A DNA stretch of 12,454 bases from Scatomonas sp963661545 (GCA_963661545.1 CAVLCU010000071.1:1-12454); one strand, 5' to 3'. Shown: positions 1 through 7,039, counted from the first letter of the stretch. Notes: a model not told the origin generated them from the sequence alone. Program-made: numbers and translations.

Positions 1-94
1 TTATTCTTTTTGTTTTGACACAGGATGATCATTTGGCCGGCCTTTGTACAGTAACTATTGGTTGGGAGGTTCCGAAAACGTGAGAGAAAAAGGC

Positions 95-123
95 TTGCAA
101 GAAAAGATCTTTTGTTGTATATT
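95..123 (+). promoter_or_regulatory. Sigma-A promoter of topA
   Basis: A -35 box TTGCAA (95-100) and a -10 box TATATT (118-123) are separated by exactly 17 bases. Transcription would begin near 130 and leave a leader of about 37 bases before topA. No coding sequence is evident in bases 1-94. A perfect TTGACA at 15-20 has no -10 box at a suitable distance. Confidence 0.7.
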
Positions 124-166
124 TGTCTCGATTTAATTTCGTGTTTAGAACGCAGGAGGGAATGAG

Positions 167-2245
167 GTGGCGAAGTATCTGGTCATAGTGGAATCACCGG
201 CCAAGGTGAAGACGGTCAAGAAGTTTTTGGGGGCGAATTACGAAGTAGCTGCCTCCAATGGCCATGTGAGAGATTTGCCCAAGAGTCGTCTGGGTATTGA
301 TATAGAGAATGATTATGAGCCAAAATATATCACGATTCGGGGAAAGGGGGAACTGCTGGCAGGTCTGCGCAAGGAGGCCAAGAAGGCAGAAAAGGTCTAT
401 CTGGCTACGGACCCTGATCGGGAGGGAGAGGCTATCTCCTGGCACCTGTCTAAGGCCCTGAATCTGGATGAACAGAAGATGCGAAGGATCACCTTCAATG
501 AGATTACCAAGACAGCAGTGAAGGCTTCCCTCAAGGAAGCCCGGGACATCGACATGAATCTGGTGGATGAGCAGCAGGCCAGGAGATGTCTGGACCGGAT
601 GGTGGGTTATGAAATCAGTCCCCTGCTGTGGAAGAAGATTAAGAGGGGCTTAAGTGCCGGCAGGGTTCAGTCTGTAGCTCTTCGCATTATAGGTGACCGG
701 GAAGAGGAGATTAATGCTTTTATTCCCAAAGAATATTGGACTTTGGATGCCCTGTTTCAGGTTCCGGGGGAGAAGAAGCCTCTGGAGGCGCATTTCTATG
801 GAAGAGACAAGGAGAAGATCAGCCTGAATTCGGAGGAGGAGTTGAATCAGATTCTCCGGGAGCTGGAAGGTCAGGAATTCTCCGTGGCGGAGGTCAAGAA
901 AGGAGAGCGAACCAAGAAGGCTCCTCTGCCCTTTACCACCAGTACCCTGCAGCAGGAGGCGGCTAAGACTTTGAACTTCTCCACCCAGAAGACCATGCGG
1001 CTGGCTCAGCAGCTCTATGAGGGCGTGGATTTGAAGAATAATGGTACGGTGGGACTGATTTCCTACCTGCGTACCGATTCCACCCGTATTTCCGAGGAGG
1101 CGGACCAGGCCGCCAGGGCTTATATCCGGGATCAATATGGAGACCAGTATGCTGCAGCCGGAGAGACCACAGAGAATAAGAATAAGAAGGCTCAGGATGC
1201 CCACGAGGCCATCCGCCCTACGGATGTGACACGGACGCCGGTGGTCATGAAGGAATCCCTCAGCCGGGATCAATTCCGTCTCTATCAGCTGATTTGGCGC
1301 CGCTTTGTGGCCAGCCGAATGGCTTCTGCCGTCTATGAAACCCAGTCGGTACGCATCCGGGGCGGGGAATACTATTTCACAGTTTCCGCCTCCCGACTGA
1401 GATTTGATGGATTCCTGTCTGTCTATGTCCAGGAAGAGGAGGAGAAAAAGGAGAATACCCGAGGTCTGAAAGGGTTGGAAAAGGGTGAGATCCTTACCCT
1501 GGAGTCCTTTGATAAGGAGCAGCACTTTACCCAGCCTCCGGCTCATTATACCGAGGCCTCTCTGGTGAAGACCCTGGAGGAGCTGGGCATCGGTCGCCCC
1601 AGCACCTATGCCCCCACCATTACCACTATCATCAACCGCCGCTATGTGGCCAAGGAGAATAAGAACCTCTACATGACAGAGCTGGGGGAAGTGGTCAATC
1701 ATATGATGAAGCAGGCCTTCCCCAGTATCGTAGATGTGAATTTCACCGCCAATATGGAGGGACTGCTGGACTGTGTCGGGGATGGTAAGGTTCCCTGGAA
1801 AACGGTATTGCGGAATTTCTGGCCGGATCTGGCAGAGGCAGTGGCTCAGGCGGAGAAGGATCTGGAGGAAGTGAAGATCGAGGACGAGGTCACCGATGAG
1901 ATCTGCGAGGTCTGCGGACGCAACATGGTGATCAAATACGGCCCCCACGGCAGGTTTTTGGCCTGTCCGGGCTTTCCGGACTGCCGTAATACCAAGCCTT
2001 ATCTGGAAAAGATTGGTGTCTCCTGTCCCCTGTGTGGCGGCGATGTAGTTCTGAAGAAGACCAAGAAGGGGCGGAAATACTATGGATGCTCCAATCATCC
2101 TGAATGCGGCTTTATGACCTGGCAGCGTCCCTCGGCCGAGAAATGCCCCCAGTGCGGCGGCTATATGCTAGAAAAGGGGAACAAGCTGGTCTGTGGGGAT
2201 GAGAAGTGCGGCTATGTGACGGAAAAACCGAAAAAGGAAGAATGA
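167..2245 (+). CDS. topA: DNA topoisomerase I (type IA)
   Basis: This enzyme relaxes negative supercoils by cutting one DNA strand through a 5'-phosphotyrosine link and passing the other strand through. The 692-residue length matches the Bacillus enzyme (about 690). The N-terminal TOPRIM domain begins YLVIVESPAK and carries the metal-binding DPDREGE motif (about residues 82-88). The catalytic tyrosine is Y300 in ISYLRTDSTR. The C-terminus holds three zinc-ribbon repeats with Cys pairs starting at C580, C620 and C660, evenly 40 residues apart. These ribbons usually aid single-strand binding. The start is GTG at 167, chosen because AGGAGGG (154-160) lies six bases upstream and the conserved N-terminus begins there; ATG at 162 is out of frame. 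In many Clostridia dprA precedes topA and codY follows it. The codY neighbour is present, but the 166 bases upstream show no dprA. A terminator follows at once, so topA appears to be its own unit. Confidence 0.97.
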   Translation: MAKYLVIVESPAKVKTVKKFLGANYEVAASNGHVRDLPKSRLGIDIENDYEPKYITIRGKGELLAGLRKEAKKAEKVYLATDPDREGEAISWHLSKALNLDEQKMRRITFNEITKTAVKASLKEARDIDMNLVDEQQARRCLDRMVGYEISPLLWKKIKRGLSAGRVQSVALRIIGDREEEINAFIPKEYWTLDALFQVPGEKKPLEAHFYGRDKEKISLNSEEELNQILRELEGQEFSVAEVKKGERTKKAPLPFTTSTLQQEAAKTLNFSTQKTMRLAQQLYEGVDLKNNGTVGLISYLRTDSTRISEEADQAARAYIRDQYGDQYAAAGETTENKNKKAQDAHEAIRPTDVTRTPVVMKESLSRDQFRLYQLIWRRFVASRMASAVYETQSVRIRGGEYYFTVSASRLRFDGFLSVYVQEEEEKKENTRGLKGLEKGEILTLESFDKEQHFTQPPAHYTEASLVKTLEELGIGRPSTYAPTITTIINRRYVAKENKNLYMTELGEVVNHMMKQAFPSIVDVNFTANMEGLLDCVGDGKVPWKTVLRNFWPDLAEAVAQAEKDLEEVKIEDEVTDEICEVCGRNMVIKYGPHGRFLACPGFPDCRNTKPYLEKIGVSCPLCGGDVVLKKTKKGRKYYGCSNHPECGFMTWQRPSAEKCPQCGGYMLEKGNKLVCGDEKCGYVTEKPKKEE

Positions 2246-2251
2246 AAAGAG

Positions 2252-2291
2252 GCGGAACTCCGGAAAGTGGAAGGGGTTCCGCTTTTGTCTT
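2252..2291 (+). terminator. Intrinsic terminator of topA
   Basis: The arms GCGGAACTCC (2252-2261) and GGGGTTCCGC (2273-2282) pair over 10 bp with one G-U wobble around a 12-base loop. The T-rich tract TTTTGTCTT follows directly. It begins seven bases after the topA stop codon. Confidence 0.8.
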
Positions 2292-2293
2292 GC

Positions 2294-2373
2294 ATTCCGC
2301 CCATTCCACCAGGGCAATACAAGCCGGACCAAATAAATTTGTCCCGTCTTGTCTTGCCCTGTTGGTTTGCGCC
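2294..2373. repeat. 79-bp palindromic repeat, copy 1
   Basis: This unit recurs at 2470-2548, exactly 175 bases downstream, with about four differences over 79 bases. Inside it, 2306-2334 and 2337-2365 form a near-palindrome: 24 of 29 positions pair around a two-base AA loop. Its core includes AATACAAGCC and CAAATAAATTTG. It contains no plausible gene. The form resembles a small palindromic interspersed repeat. It could also affect transcript ends after topA, although a terminator already precedes it. Confidence 0.75.
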
Positions 2374-2394
2374 TGGGCAGAGAGAGCCACGTTC

Positions 2395-2481
2395 GGCGCA
2401 AGCGCCAGACCCGCCTGCTAAGCAGGCTATCCGCTGCTGGCGCAGCTCCTGTCTGACGCTGAATGGGCGTTCCGCCCATTC
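2395..2481. repeat. Hairpin cluster between the two 79-bp repeats
   Basis: Four short inverted repeats lie in a row: GGCGC-AA-GCGCC (2395-2406), CCTGCTAAGCAGG (2414-2426), GCTGC-TGGC-GCAGC (2433-2446) and GAATGGGC-GTTCC-GCCCATTC (2461-2481). The last overlaps the start of repeat copy 2. No gene is supported. Open frames crossing this stretch follow the repeats and have no protein-like features. Confidence 0.6.
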
Positions 2482-2548
2482 CAACAGTGCAATACAAGCC
2501 GGACCAAATAAATTTGTCCCGTCTTGCCTTGCCCTGTTGATTTGCGCC
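2470..2548. repeat. 79-bp palindromic repeat, copy 2
   Basis: Second copy of the unit at 2294-2373. Its arms are 2481-2509 and 2512-2540 around an AA loop; 22 of 29 positions pair, fewer than in copy 1. It ends about 30 bases upstream of the codY -35 box. Confidence 0.75.
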
Positions 2549-2563
2549 GAACTGTTTTGTTCA

Positions 2564-2578
2564 AATTGTCAGAATTAA
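2564..2578. promoter_or_regulatory. Possible CodY-binding site upstream of codY
   Basis: The sequence AATTGTCAGAATTAA matches the CodY consensus AATTTTCWGAAAATT at 10 of 15 positions. The left half is good (6 of 7); the right half is poor. It sits just upstream of the codY -35 box, where autoregulation would be plausible. CodY sites are often degenerate, but A+T-rich promoter DNA also gives chance matches of this quality. Confidence 0.25.
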
Positions 2579-2580
2579 TC

Positions 2581-2609
2581 TTGAAATTTGGTGAAACACG
2601 TGATAAACT
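2581..2609 (+). promoter_or_regulatory. Sigma-A promoter of codY
   Basis: TTGAAA (2581-2586) and TAAACT (2604-2609) are 17 bases apart, with an extended -10 TG at 2601-2602. The predicted start near 2616 gives a leader of about 38 bases. The -10 box is only a moderate match, so the call is likely but not certain. Confidence 0.6.
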
Positions 2610-2653
2610 ATTAACTAATAGAAATCGGGTGAAATTACTGAAAGGAGAGGGAA

Positions 2654-3469
2654 ATGAGCGTACAATTACTGGACAAGACACGGAAAATTAACAAGCTTTT
2701 GCATAATAACAGTTCCACAAAAGTTGTATTTAATGACATTTGCGATGTGATGATGGAATGCCTGGAATCGAATATTCTGGTGATTAGCCGTAAGGGGAAG
2801 GTTCTGGGAGTGGCGAATTGCCCCGGCGTGGAGAAGATTCAGGAATTGCTCTCGGACACGGTAGGGGAGCATGTGGATTCTTTGTTGAATGACCGTTTGC
2901 TCAGTGTGCTTTCCACCAAGGAGAATGTGAACCTTCAGACTCTGGGGTTTGAGGGAGAGAATGCTCGGAAGTATACGGCCATCATCAATCCCATTGAGAT
3001 TGCCGGAGAACGCCTGGGTACGGTATTTATGTATCGTTTTCAGCCTTCTTATGACATTGAGGATATTATTGTCAGTGAATATGGTACCACAGTGGTGGGC
3101 CTTGAGATGATGCGGTCGGTGAATGAGGAGAATGTGGAAGAGAATCGGAAGATCCAGGTGGTGAAGTCTGCCTTTAGTACCCTGTCCTTCTCGGAAATGG
3201 AAGCCATCATCCATATTTTTGAGGAACTGGACGGCCAGGAGGGGATTCTGGTTGCCAGCAAGATTGCAGACCGGGTGGGGATCACCCGCTCCGTGATTGT
3301 GAATGCCCTGCGTAAGTTCGAGAGCGCTGGTGTCATCGAGTCCCGCTCCAGCGGTATGAAGGGCACCTATATCAAGGTTTTGAATGATTACATTTTCGAT
3401 GAGTTGGAGGATGTGAAGGCCAAGAGGCAGAGCAAGGCCCAGGAGAAGGAAAAGGAAAAAGAGGATTAG
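2654..3469 (+). CDS. codY: Global transcriptional regulator CodY
   Basis: CodY is a cytoplasmic DNA-binding protein that represses or activates amino-acid, peptide-uptake and carbon genes when branched-chain amino acids, and in many species GTP, are plentiful. At 271 residues it is slightly longer than the Bacillus protein (259). The N-terminal GAF-like sensor covers roughly residues 1-155 and includes NILVISRKGKVLG and SEYGTTVVGLEMMR. The C-terminal winged helix-turn-helix (about 200-243) includes ASKIADRVGITRSVIVNALR and SSGMKGTYIKVLN and is nearly identical to the Bacillus protein. The last 15 or so residues form a Lys/Glu-rich tail absent from Bacillus. The ATG at 2654 follows AAAGGAGAGG (2641-2650). 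The segment matching the Bacillus isoleucine-contact region (residues 55-75 here) is divergent: the Bacillus R61/M62 and FP residues are not evident. Ligand preference is therefore uncertain. No terminator precedes the next promoter. Confidence 0.97.
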   Translation: MSVQLLDKTRKINKLLHNNSSTKVVFNDICDVMMECLESNILVISRKGKVLGVANCPGVEKIQELLSDTVGEHVDSLLNDRLLSVLSTKENVNLQTLGFEGENARKYTAIINPIEIAGERLGTVFMYRFQPSYDIEDIIVSEYGTTVVGLEMMRSVNEENVEENRKIQVVKSAFSTLSFSEMEAIIHIFEELDGQEGILVASKIADRVGITRSVIVNALRKFESAGVIESRSSGMKGTYIKVLNDYIFDELEDVKAKRQSKAQEKEKEKED

Positions 3470-3471
3470 CG

Positions 3472-3501
3472 TTGACTAATTGACAAATGCTGTGATATAG
3501 T
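3472..3501 (+). promoter_or_regulatory. Promoter of the riboswitch-ATPase leader
   Basis: TTGACT (3472-3477) and TATAGT (3496-3501) are separated by 18 bases, with an extended -10 TG at 3493-3494. The -35 begins three bases after the codY stop codon. Transcription from about 3508 would include the whole aptamer. TTGACA at 3480 is too close to this -10 box to be its partner. Confidence 0.65.
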
Positions 3502-3516
3502 CCCTTAGGAATCCTT

Positions 3517-3598
3517 CGTGAGGGAGTAGTGGCGCATAGCGTGACAAGTCAACATACTGACCGCCAGGTCTGGCTTGTCTTAAAGAACGAGACTCATG
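3517..3598 (+). promoter_or_regulatory. yybP-ykoY family (Mn2+) riboswitch aptamer
   Basis: The two signature loops of the family flank a short P1 helix: GGAGTAG (3523-3529) follows CGTGAG (3517-3522), and AACGAGA (3586-3592) precedes CTCATG (3593-3598). CGTGAG and CTCATG pair with one G-U wobble. GACAAG (3543-3548) pairs with CTTGTC (3574-3579), and TCAACATACTGACC lies between, as in known members. The family binds Mn2+ where its two loops meet and controls Mn2+ export and related membrane proteins, including P-type ATPases. The aptamer is compact at about 82 bases. The call is by pattern recognition; no covariance-model score was available. Confidence 0.85.
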
Positions 3599-3634
3599 TA
3601 TGCTCAAAACAAGCATACATGCAGTCTCGTTTTT
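3588..3634 (+). terminator. Riboswitch expression-platform terminator
   Basis: CGAGACTCATGTATGCT (3588-3604) pairs with AGCATACATGCAGTCTCG (3612-3629) through about 17 bp and a single bulge, followed by five T residues. Its left arm contains the aptamer's conserved CGAGA loop and the 3' strand of P1. Aptamer and terminator are therefore mutually exclusive. Metal binding should block the terminator, giving a transcriptional ON switch. Confidence 0.88.
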
Positions 3635-3637
3635 GTT

Positions 3638-3799
3638 ATGAAAGCCCCGGACGGCAGACACAAGCTGTGGGATGCTTGCATACCACAGCTTGTGGATATC
3701 GGACGGGCAAGCCGACATCCGCAAGGAGGACGATAGTCCGGATTGCGGATGCCGGCGGCAGCTGCGGGAGCACGTGAGTGCGGAGCAGCTGGCTTTCAT
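3638..3799 (+). repeat. ~160-bp multi-hairpin repeat, copy R1
   Basis: The element is bounded by perfect 9-bp inverted ends, ATGAAAGCC and GGCTTTCAT. It contains four hairpins: 3659-3694 (CACAAGCTGTGG arms), 3695-3719, 3717-3750 (ATCCGCAA/TTGCGGAT) and 3759-3791 (CAGCTGC/GCAGCTG with inner GCAC/GTGC). A second full copy in opposite orientation lies at 6757-6917, with about 12 substitutions and one indel by eye. It would be transcribed in the ATPase leader, starting just after the riboswitch terminator. Similarity continues past the right end into GTGAGACG. No gene is evident in it. Confidence 0.8.
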
Positions 3800-3831
3800 G
3801 ATGTGGTGAGACGAGACGGCCGGGCTGAGGG

Positions 3832-3871
3832 GCAAGCTAGCGACGCGGAGCTAGTCCCGTGAGGGGCTTGC
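3832..3871 (+). repeat. GACGCGGAGCTAG structured motif, copy A
   Basis: Outer arms GCAAGC (3832-3837) and GCTTGC (3866-3871) enclose two small hairpins: AGCT/AGCT around GACGCGG, and CCC-GTGA-GGG. Related copies lie at 9722-9763 and about 9843-9886 in the guaB leader. Outer-stem sequences differ between copies A and B but still pair. Confidence 0.55.
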
Positions 3872-3880
3872 ACCGACGCA

Positions 3881-3952
3881 CGGATATTTGCCGGCGGCAG
3901 CTGCGGGAGCACTCTGTACGGTGCACGTGAGTGCGAAGCAGCTGGCTTTCAT
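3881..3952 (+). repeat. Partial copy R3 of the multi-hairpin repeat
   Basis: This matches only the right end of R1, from the GCCGGCGGCAG region through GGCTTTCAT, with CAGCTGC (3898-3904) pairing to GCAGCTG (3938-3944). Its inner loop is about 10 bases longer than in R1. The similarity to R1 continues about 25 bases past the element (consensus near GTGG..AGACG..GCCGGG). A local duplication of about 153 bp carrying flanking DNA is therefore likely. Bases 3953-4037 show nothing further recognisable. Confidence 0.65.
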
Positions 3953-4054
3953 GAGGTGGCAAGACGGACAGCCGGGTTTTCGTCTGCAGTGAGACAAAGC
4001 AGCAAGCCCTGCCCTCCATCGGGGAGGAAGATGACATAGGAGAGGACGGATAGG

Positions 4055-6703
4055 ATGAAGGATGCATTTCTGAAGACATCGGAGGAGCTTCTGGAGATCA
4101 CAGGTACAGATGGGGCCGAGGGATTGACGGAAGCTCAGGTGGAGGAGTCTCGCCGCAGGTACGGCACCAATACCTTTGTGCAGCAGAGTCAGGAATCCCT
4201 GGCCAGGCGGGTCTGGGAGGCAGCAACGGAACCCATGTTGGTGATGCTTTTATTTGCGGCGGCCATCACTCTGGCGGTGAATATTACCCGCTTTCTGACA
4301 GGAGGGGACTATAACTTCCTGGAGTGCCTGGGTATTTTCGCCGCCATCAGCCTGTCTGTGGTGATCACAGTCATTACGGAGGGCAAGAGTGCCAAGGCTT
4401 TCGAGGCATTGAATCGGATCAATGAGGATACCCTGATCAAGGTGATCCGGGAGGGGGAACCCCAGCTGATTCCCCAGAAGGACCTGGTGGTGGGGGATCT
4501 TGTCCTGATTGAGACAGGGGATAAGATTGTGGCAGACGGGCGGCTGCTGGAGTCCAATGACCTAAGTGTGGATGAATCTGCCCTTACCGGGGAGAGTCTG
4601 CCGGCGGAAAAGGATGCTGCTTTTGTCTGTACAGCTTCTACTCCGGTGGCGGAGCGGGGAAATATGGTCTATTCCGGCTGCTTTGTATCCGCCGGAAATG
4701 GCCGGATGCTGGTGACCGGCGTCGGCAATGACACGGAGTTCGGTCAGATCGCCCAGGAGCTCTCTACCATAGAGAAGACCACTACCCCCCTGCAGGAGAA
4801 GCTGGATCGGCTGGGCAAGACCATCACCATTCTGGGGGCTTCTGCGGCAGCCCTTGTATTTACCATCGAGGTGATCCAGTTCGTCTTGCAGCATCAGCTG
4901 TCTCTGAATACGGTATCGGATGCCTTTATCACCAGTATTGTTCTTATCGTGGCAGCTGTTCCGGAGGGTCTGCCTACCATTGTGGCCGTGTCCCTGGCTT
5001 TGAATATCATCAAAATGTCCCGGGAAAATGCCCTGGTGAAGAAGATGATCGCCTGCGAGACCATCGGTTGTGTCAATATCATTTGCTCCGACAAAACCGG
5101 AACCCTGACGGAAAATAAGATGACGGTGCAGGAGATTTATTCCCATGGGGAATTGCTAAAGCCGGAGGATCTGAAGGATCCTCTGCTGCTGCGCAATTCT
5201 TGCATCAATAGCAATGCCAACATCAACGAGGAGGAAGGAAGCCTGACCTTTATAGGCAATCCCACCGAATGTGCTCTTTTGGTGGCTGCCCGCAAGGCCG
5301 GGACGGATTACCAGGAGTTGAGGCGGGAGGCCCGGATTGTCCGTATTTTCCCCTTCTCCTCCCAGAATAAGGATATGACTACCCTGGTGGAGGAAGCGGA
5401 TGGGCTGATGGTCTATACCAAGGGAAATCCGGAGAAAATTCTGTCTCTGTGCGGGGATGTATCCCCCAAGGAGCAGGCCCGGATCCAGCAGCTGATGGAG
5501 GATTATCAGAGCAAGGCGGGGCGTCTCCTGGCCTTTGCCCACAAAAGGCTGGAGACTTATGAGGGAGAAGGACAGGAGGAGTTGGAGAAGAATCTAAGCT
5601 ATGACGGCTTTGTGGTCATTTCCGACCCCTTAAGTCCCGACGTGGATGAGGCCATTCAGCGGTGCCGCCAGGCGGGCATCCAGGTTAAGATGCTGACCGG
5701 GGACAACATCCGGACGGCCAGAGCCATCGCCCAGGAGCTCCATATGCTGGATGAGGGTCATATTGCGGTGGAGGCTTCGGAGATTGAGACCATGTCCGAC
5801 GAAGAATTGCGCCAGGCCCTGGGGAAGATCCAGGTCATTGCCCGCAGCACTCCCCTGGTGAAAATGCGGGTGGTGAAGCTTCTGAAGGAGGAGGGCAATG
5901 TGGTGGCAGTCACCGGAGATGGCATCAATGACGCTCCGGCCATCAAAAACGCCGATGTGGGGATCGCCATGGGCATTGCCGGAACAGAGGTCACCAAGGA
6001 GGCCAGTGATATGGTCTTGCTGGATGACTCCTTTTCCACCATTGTCAAGGCGGTGCAATGGGGCAGAGCCATCTATGAGAACTTCAAGCGTTTCATCCAG
6101 TTCCAGCTGACGGTCAATGTATCCTCTGTGATCGTGGTCATCTGTTCCATTTTGGCCGGATTTTCCGCCCCCTTCACCGCCCTGGAGCTTCTGTGGATTA
6201 ATATTATCATGGATGGGCCCCCGGCTCTGACCCTGGGACTGGAGCCTATTCGGGAGGATCTTTTGAAACATCCCCCCACCAGACGAAACGAAAATATCCT
6301 TTCCCGGGATATGCTGGTTCGTATTTTTTTCAATGGAGCCTATATATCCCTGGTCTTTATGCTGCAGCATTTTACTAACTTTTTGGGGGCCAAGCCGGAG
6401 GAAGAGTCCACGGTATTATTTACCCTTTTCGTCCTCTTCCAGCTCTTCAATGCCTTTAATTGCCGGGAGTTGGACAATGCGCCCATGTTCCGCAACCTCC
6501 TGAAGAATCACCTGATGCTGGGGGTCTTTTTCCTGGTTCTGGTCTTGCAGGTGGTGATTACGCAATTCGGAGCGGCTGTCTTCGAGACAACTCCCCTGTC
6601 CCCGGTTCTCTGGGGGAAAATGCTCCTGGTAGCTCTTACGGTGATCCTGCTGGATGAGGGTTGGAAGCTGGTGGTGAGGGGGCTGAGTTCCCGGAGAGGC
6701 TGA
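4055..6703 (+). CDS. P-type cation-transporting ATPase (Ca2+/Mn2+ type)
   Basis: This integral membrane pump uses ATP, through a phospho-aspartate intermediate, to export divalent cations. At 882 residues it is full length. Landmarks are TGES (178-181, actuator domain), PEGLP in helix M4 (303-307), phosphorylated D346 in DKTGTLT, TGD (548-550) and TGDGINDAP (620-628). Helix M6 has N716 and D720 in LLWINIIMDGPP. M4 glutamate plus the M6 Asn/Asp pair, with M5 reading QLTVN, fits the single-site PMCA-like (P2B) class better than two-site SERCA pumps. M1 and M2 lie near 60-80 and 88-108. The ATG at 4055 follows AGGAGAGGA (4038-4046). The Mn2+-type riboswitch about 450 bases upstream suggests export of Mn2+, perhaps with Ca2+, as for Lactococcus YoaB and pneumococcal MgtA. 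The substrate is inferred from context. No clear terminator follows. Confidence 0.93.
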   Translation: MKDAFLKTSEELLEITGTDGAEGLTEAQVEESRRRYGTNTFVQQSQESLARRVWEAATEPMLVMLLFAAAITLAVNITRFLTGGDYNFLECLGIFAAISLSVVITVITEGKSAKAFEALNRINEDTLIKVIREGEPQLIPQKDLVVGDLVLIETGDKIVADGRLLESNDLSVDESALTGESLPAEKDAAFVCTASTPVAERGNMVYSGCFVSAGNGRMLVTGVGNDTEFGQIAQELSTIEKTTTPLQEKLDRLGKTITILGASAAALVFTIEVIQFVLQHQLSLNTVSDAFITSIVLIVAAVPEGLPTIVAVSLALNIIKMSRENALVKKMIACETIGCVNIICSDKTGTLTENKMTVQEIYSHGELLKPEDLKDPLLLRNSCINSNANINEEEGSLTFIGNPTECALLVAARKAGTDYQELRREARIVRIFPFSSQNKDMTTLVEEADGLMVYTKGNPEKILSLCGDVSPKEQARIQQLMEDYQSKAGRLLAFAHKRLETYEGEGQEELEKNLSYDGFVVISDPLSPDVDEAIQRCRQAGIQVKMLTGDNIRTARAIAQELHMLDEGHIAVEASEIETMSDEELRQALGKIQVIARSTPLVKMRVVKLLKEEGNVVAVTGDGINDAPAIKNADVGIAMGIAGTEVTKEASDMVLLDDSFSTIVKAVQWGRAIYENFKRFIQFQLTVNVSSVIVVICSILAGFSAPFTALELLWINIIMDGPPALTLGLEPIREDLLKHPPTRRNENILSRDMLVRIFFNGAYISLVFMLQHFTNFLGAKPEEESTVLFTLFVLFQLFNAFNCRELDNAPMFRNLLKNHLMLGVFFLVLVLQVVITQFGAAVFETTPLSPVLWGKMLLVALTVILLDEGWKLVVRGLSSRRG

Positions 6704-6756
6704 GGTTGGCACCGCTGCAAGGGAAAGCAAAATGGAGGTTTCCGTCTCACTACGTA

Positions 6757-6917
6757 ATGAAAGCCGACTGCTCCGCGCTACGCGCTCCCGCAGTCGCCGC
6801 CGGTATCCGCAATCCGGACTATCGTCCTACTTGCGGATATCGGCTTGCCCGTCCGATATCCACAAGCTGTGGGATGCTCGCATCCCACAGCTTGTGTCTG
6901 CCGTCCGGGGCTTTCAT
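6757..6917 (-). repeat. ~160-bp multi-hairpin repeat, copy R2 (inverted)
   Basis: This is the reverse complement of R1 at about 92% identity by eye. The CACAAGCTGTGGGATGC hairpin is a perfect 17-bp stem here (6861-6877 with 6880-6896, two-base loop). The CGACTGC/GCAGTCG stem (6765-6771 with 6790-6796) differs from R1 on both strands and still pairs. Similarity extends leftward to about 6738 through the complement of GTGAGACG. Together R1 and R2 bracket the ATPase gene. The rest of the 6704-7010 gap is a purine-rich stretch (6918-7010) with no gene or terminator seen. Confidence 0.8.
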
Positions 6918-7010
6918 TTAAAAAAATGTCAAAAGTAAGAAAACGGGAGATTTTATGAGATAGTTGGAGAAAGTAGGAGGAAAAGGGAGAATAAGGAGTA
7001 AAAAACAAAG

Positions 7011-7039
7011 TTGCGAAAATTCCGGCATTTTACTAATAT
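7011..7039 (+). promoter_or_regulatory. Sigma-A promoter of groES-groEL
   Basis: TTGCGA (7011-7016) and TAATAT (7034-7039) are exactly 17 bases apart. Transcription would begin near 7046, just before the CIRCE element, as in other HrcA-controlled operons. Confidence 0.75.

Noticed and set aside
15..20. Perfect TTGACA as the topA -35 box
   Set aside because: No -10-like hexamer lies 16-18 bases downstream. The pair at 95-100 and 118-123 fits much better.
2294..2548. CRISPR array
   Set aside because: Only two long palindromic units, 175 bases apart, with no short regular spacers or cas genes.
2206..2578. Short open frames across the topA-codY gap on both strands
   Set aside because: They follow the duplicated repeat, their products repeat the same low-complexity peptide, and they lack credible starts.
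3529..3777. 82-codon open frame beginning inside the riboswitch
   Set aside because: It runs through the aptamer, terminator and repeat R1, whose sequences are explained by RNA or DNA structure.
3638..3799. tRNA-like cloverleaf in repeat R1
   Set aside because: The several hairpins suggest one, but there is no acceptor stem, T-loop GTTCRA motif or anticodon arm of the right size.
4055..6703. Composite transposon carrying the ATPase gene between R1 and R2
   Set aside because: The inverted repeats fit such a picture, but there is no transposase or clear target-site duplication, and the repeats are smaller than an insertion sequence.
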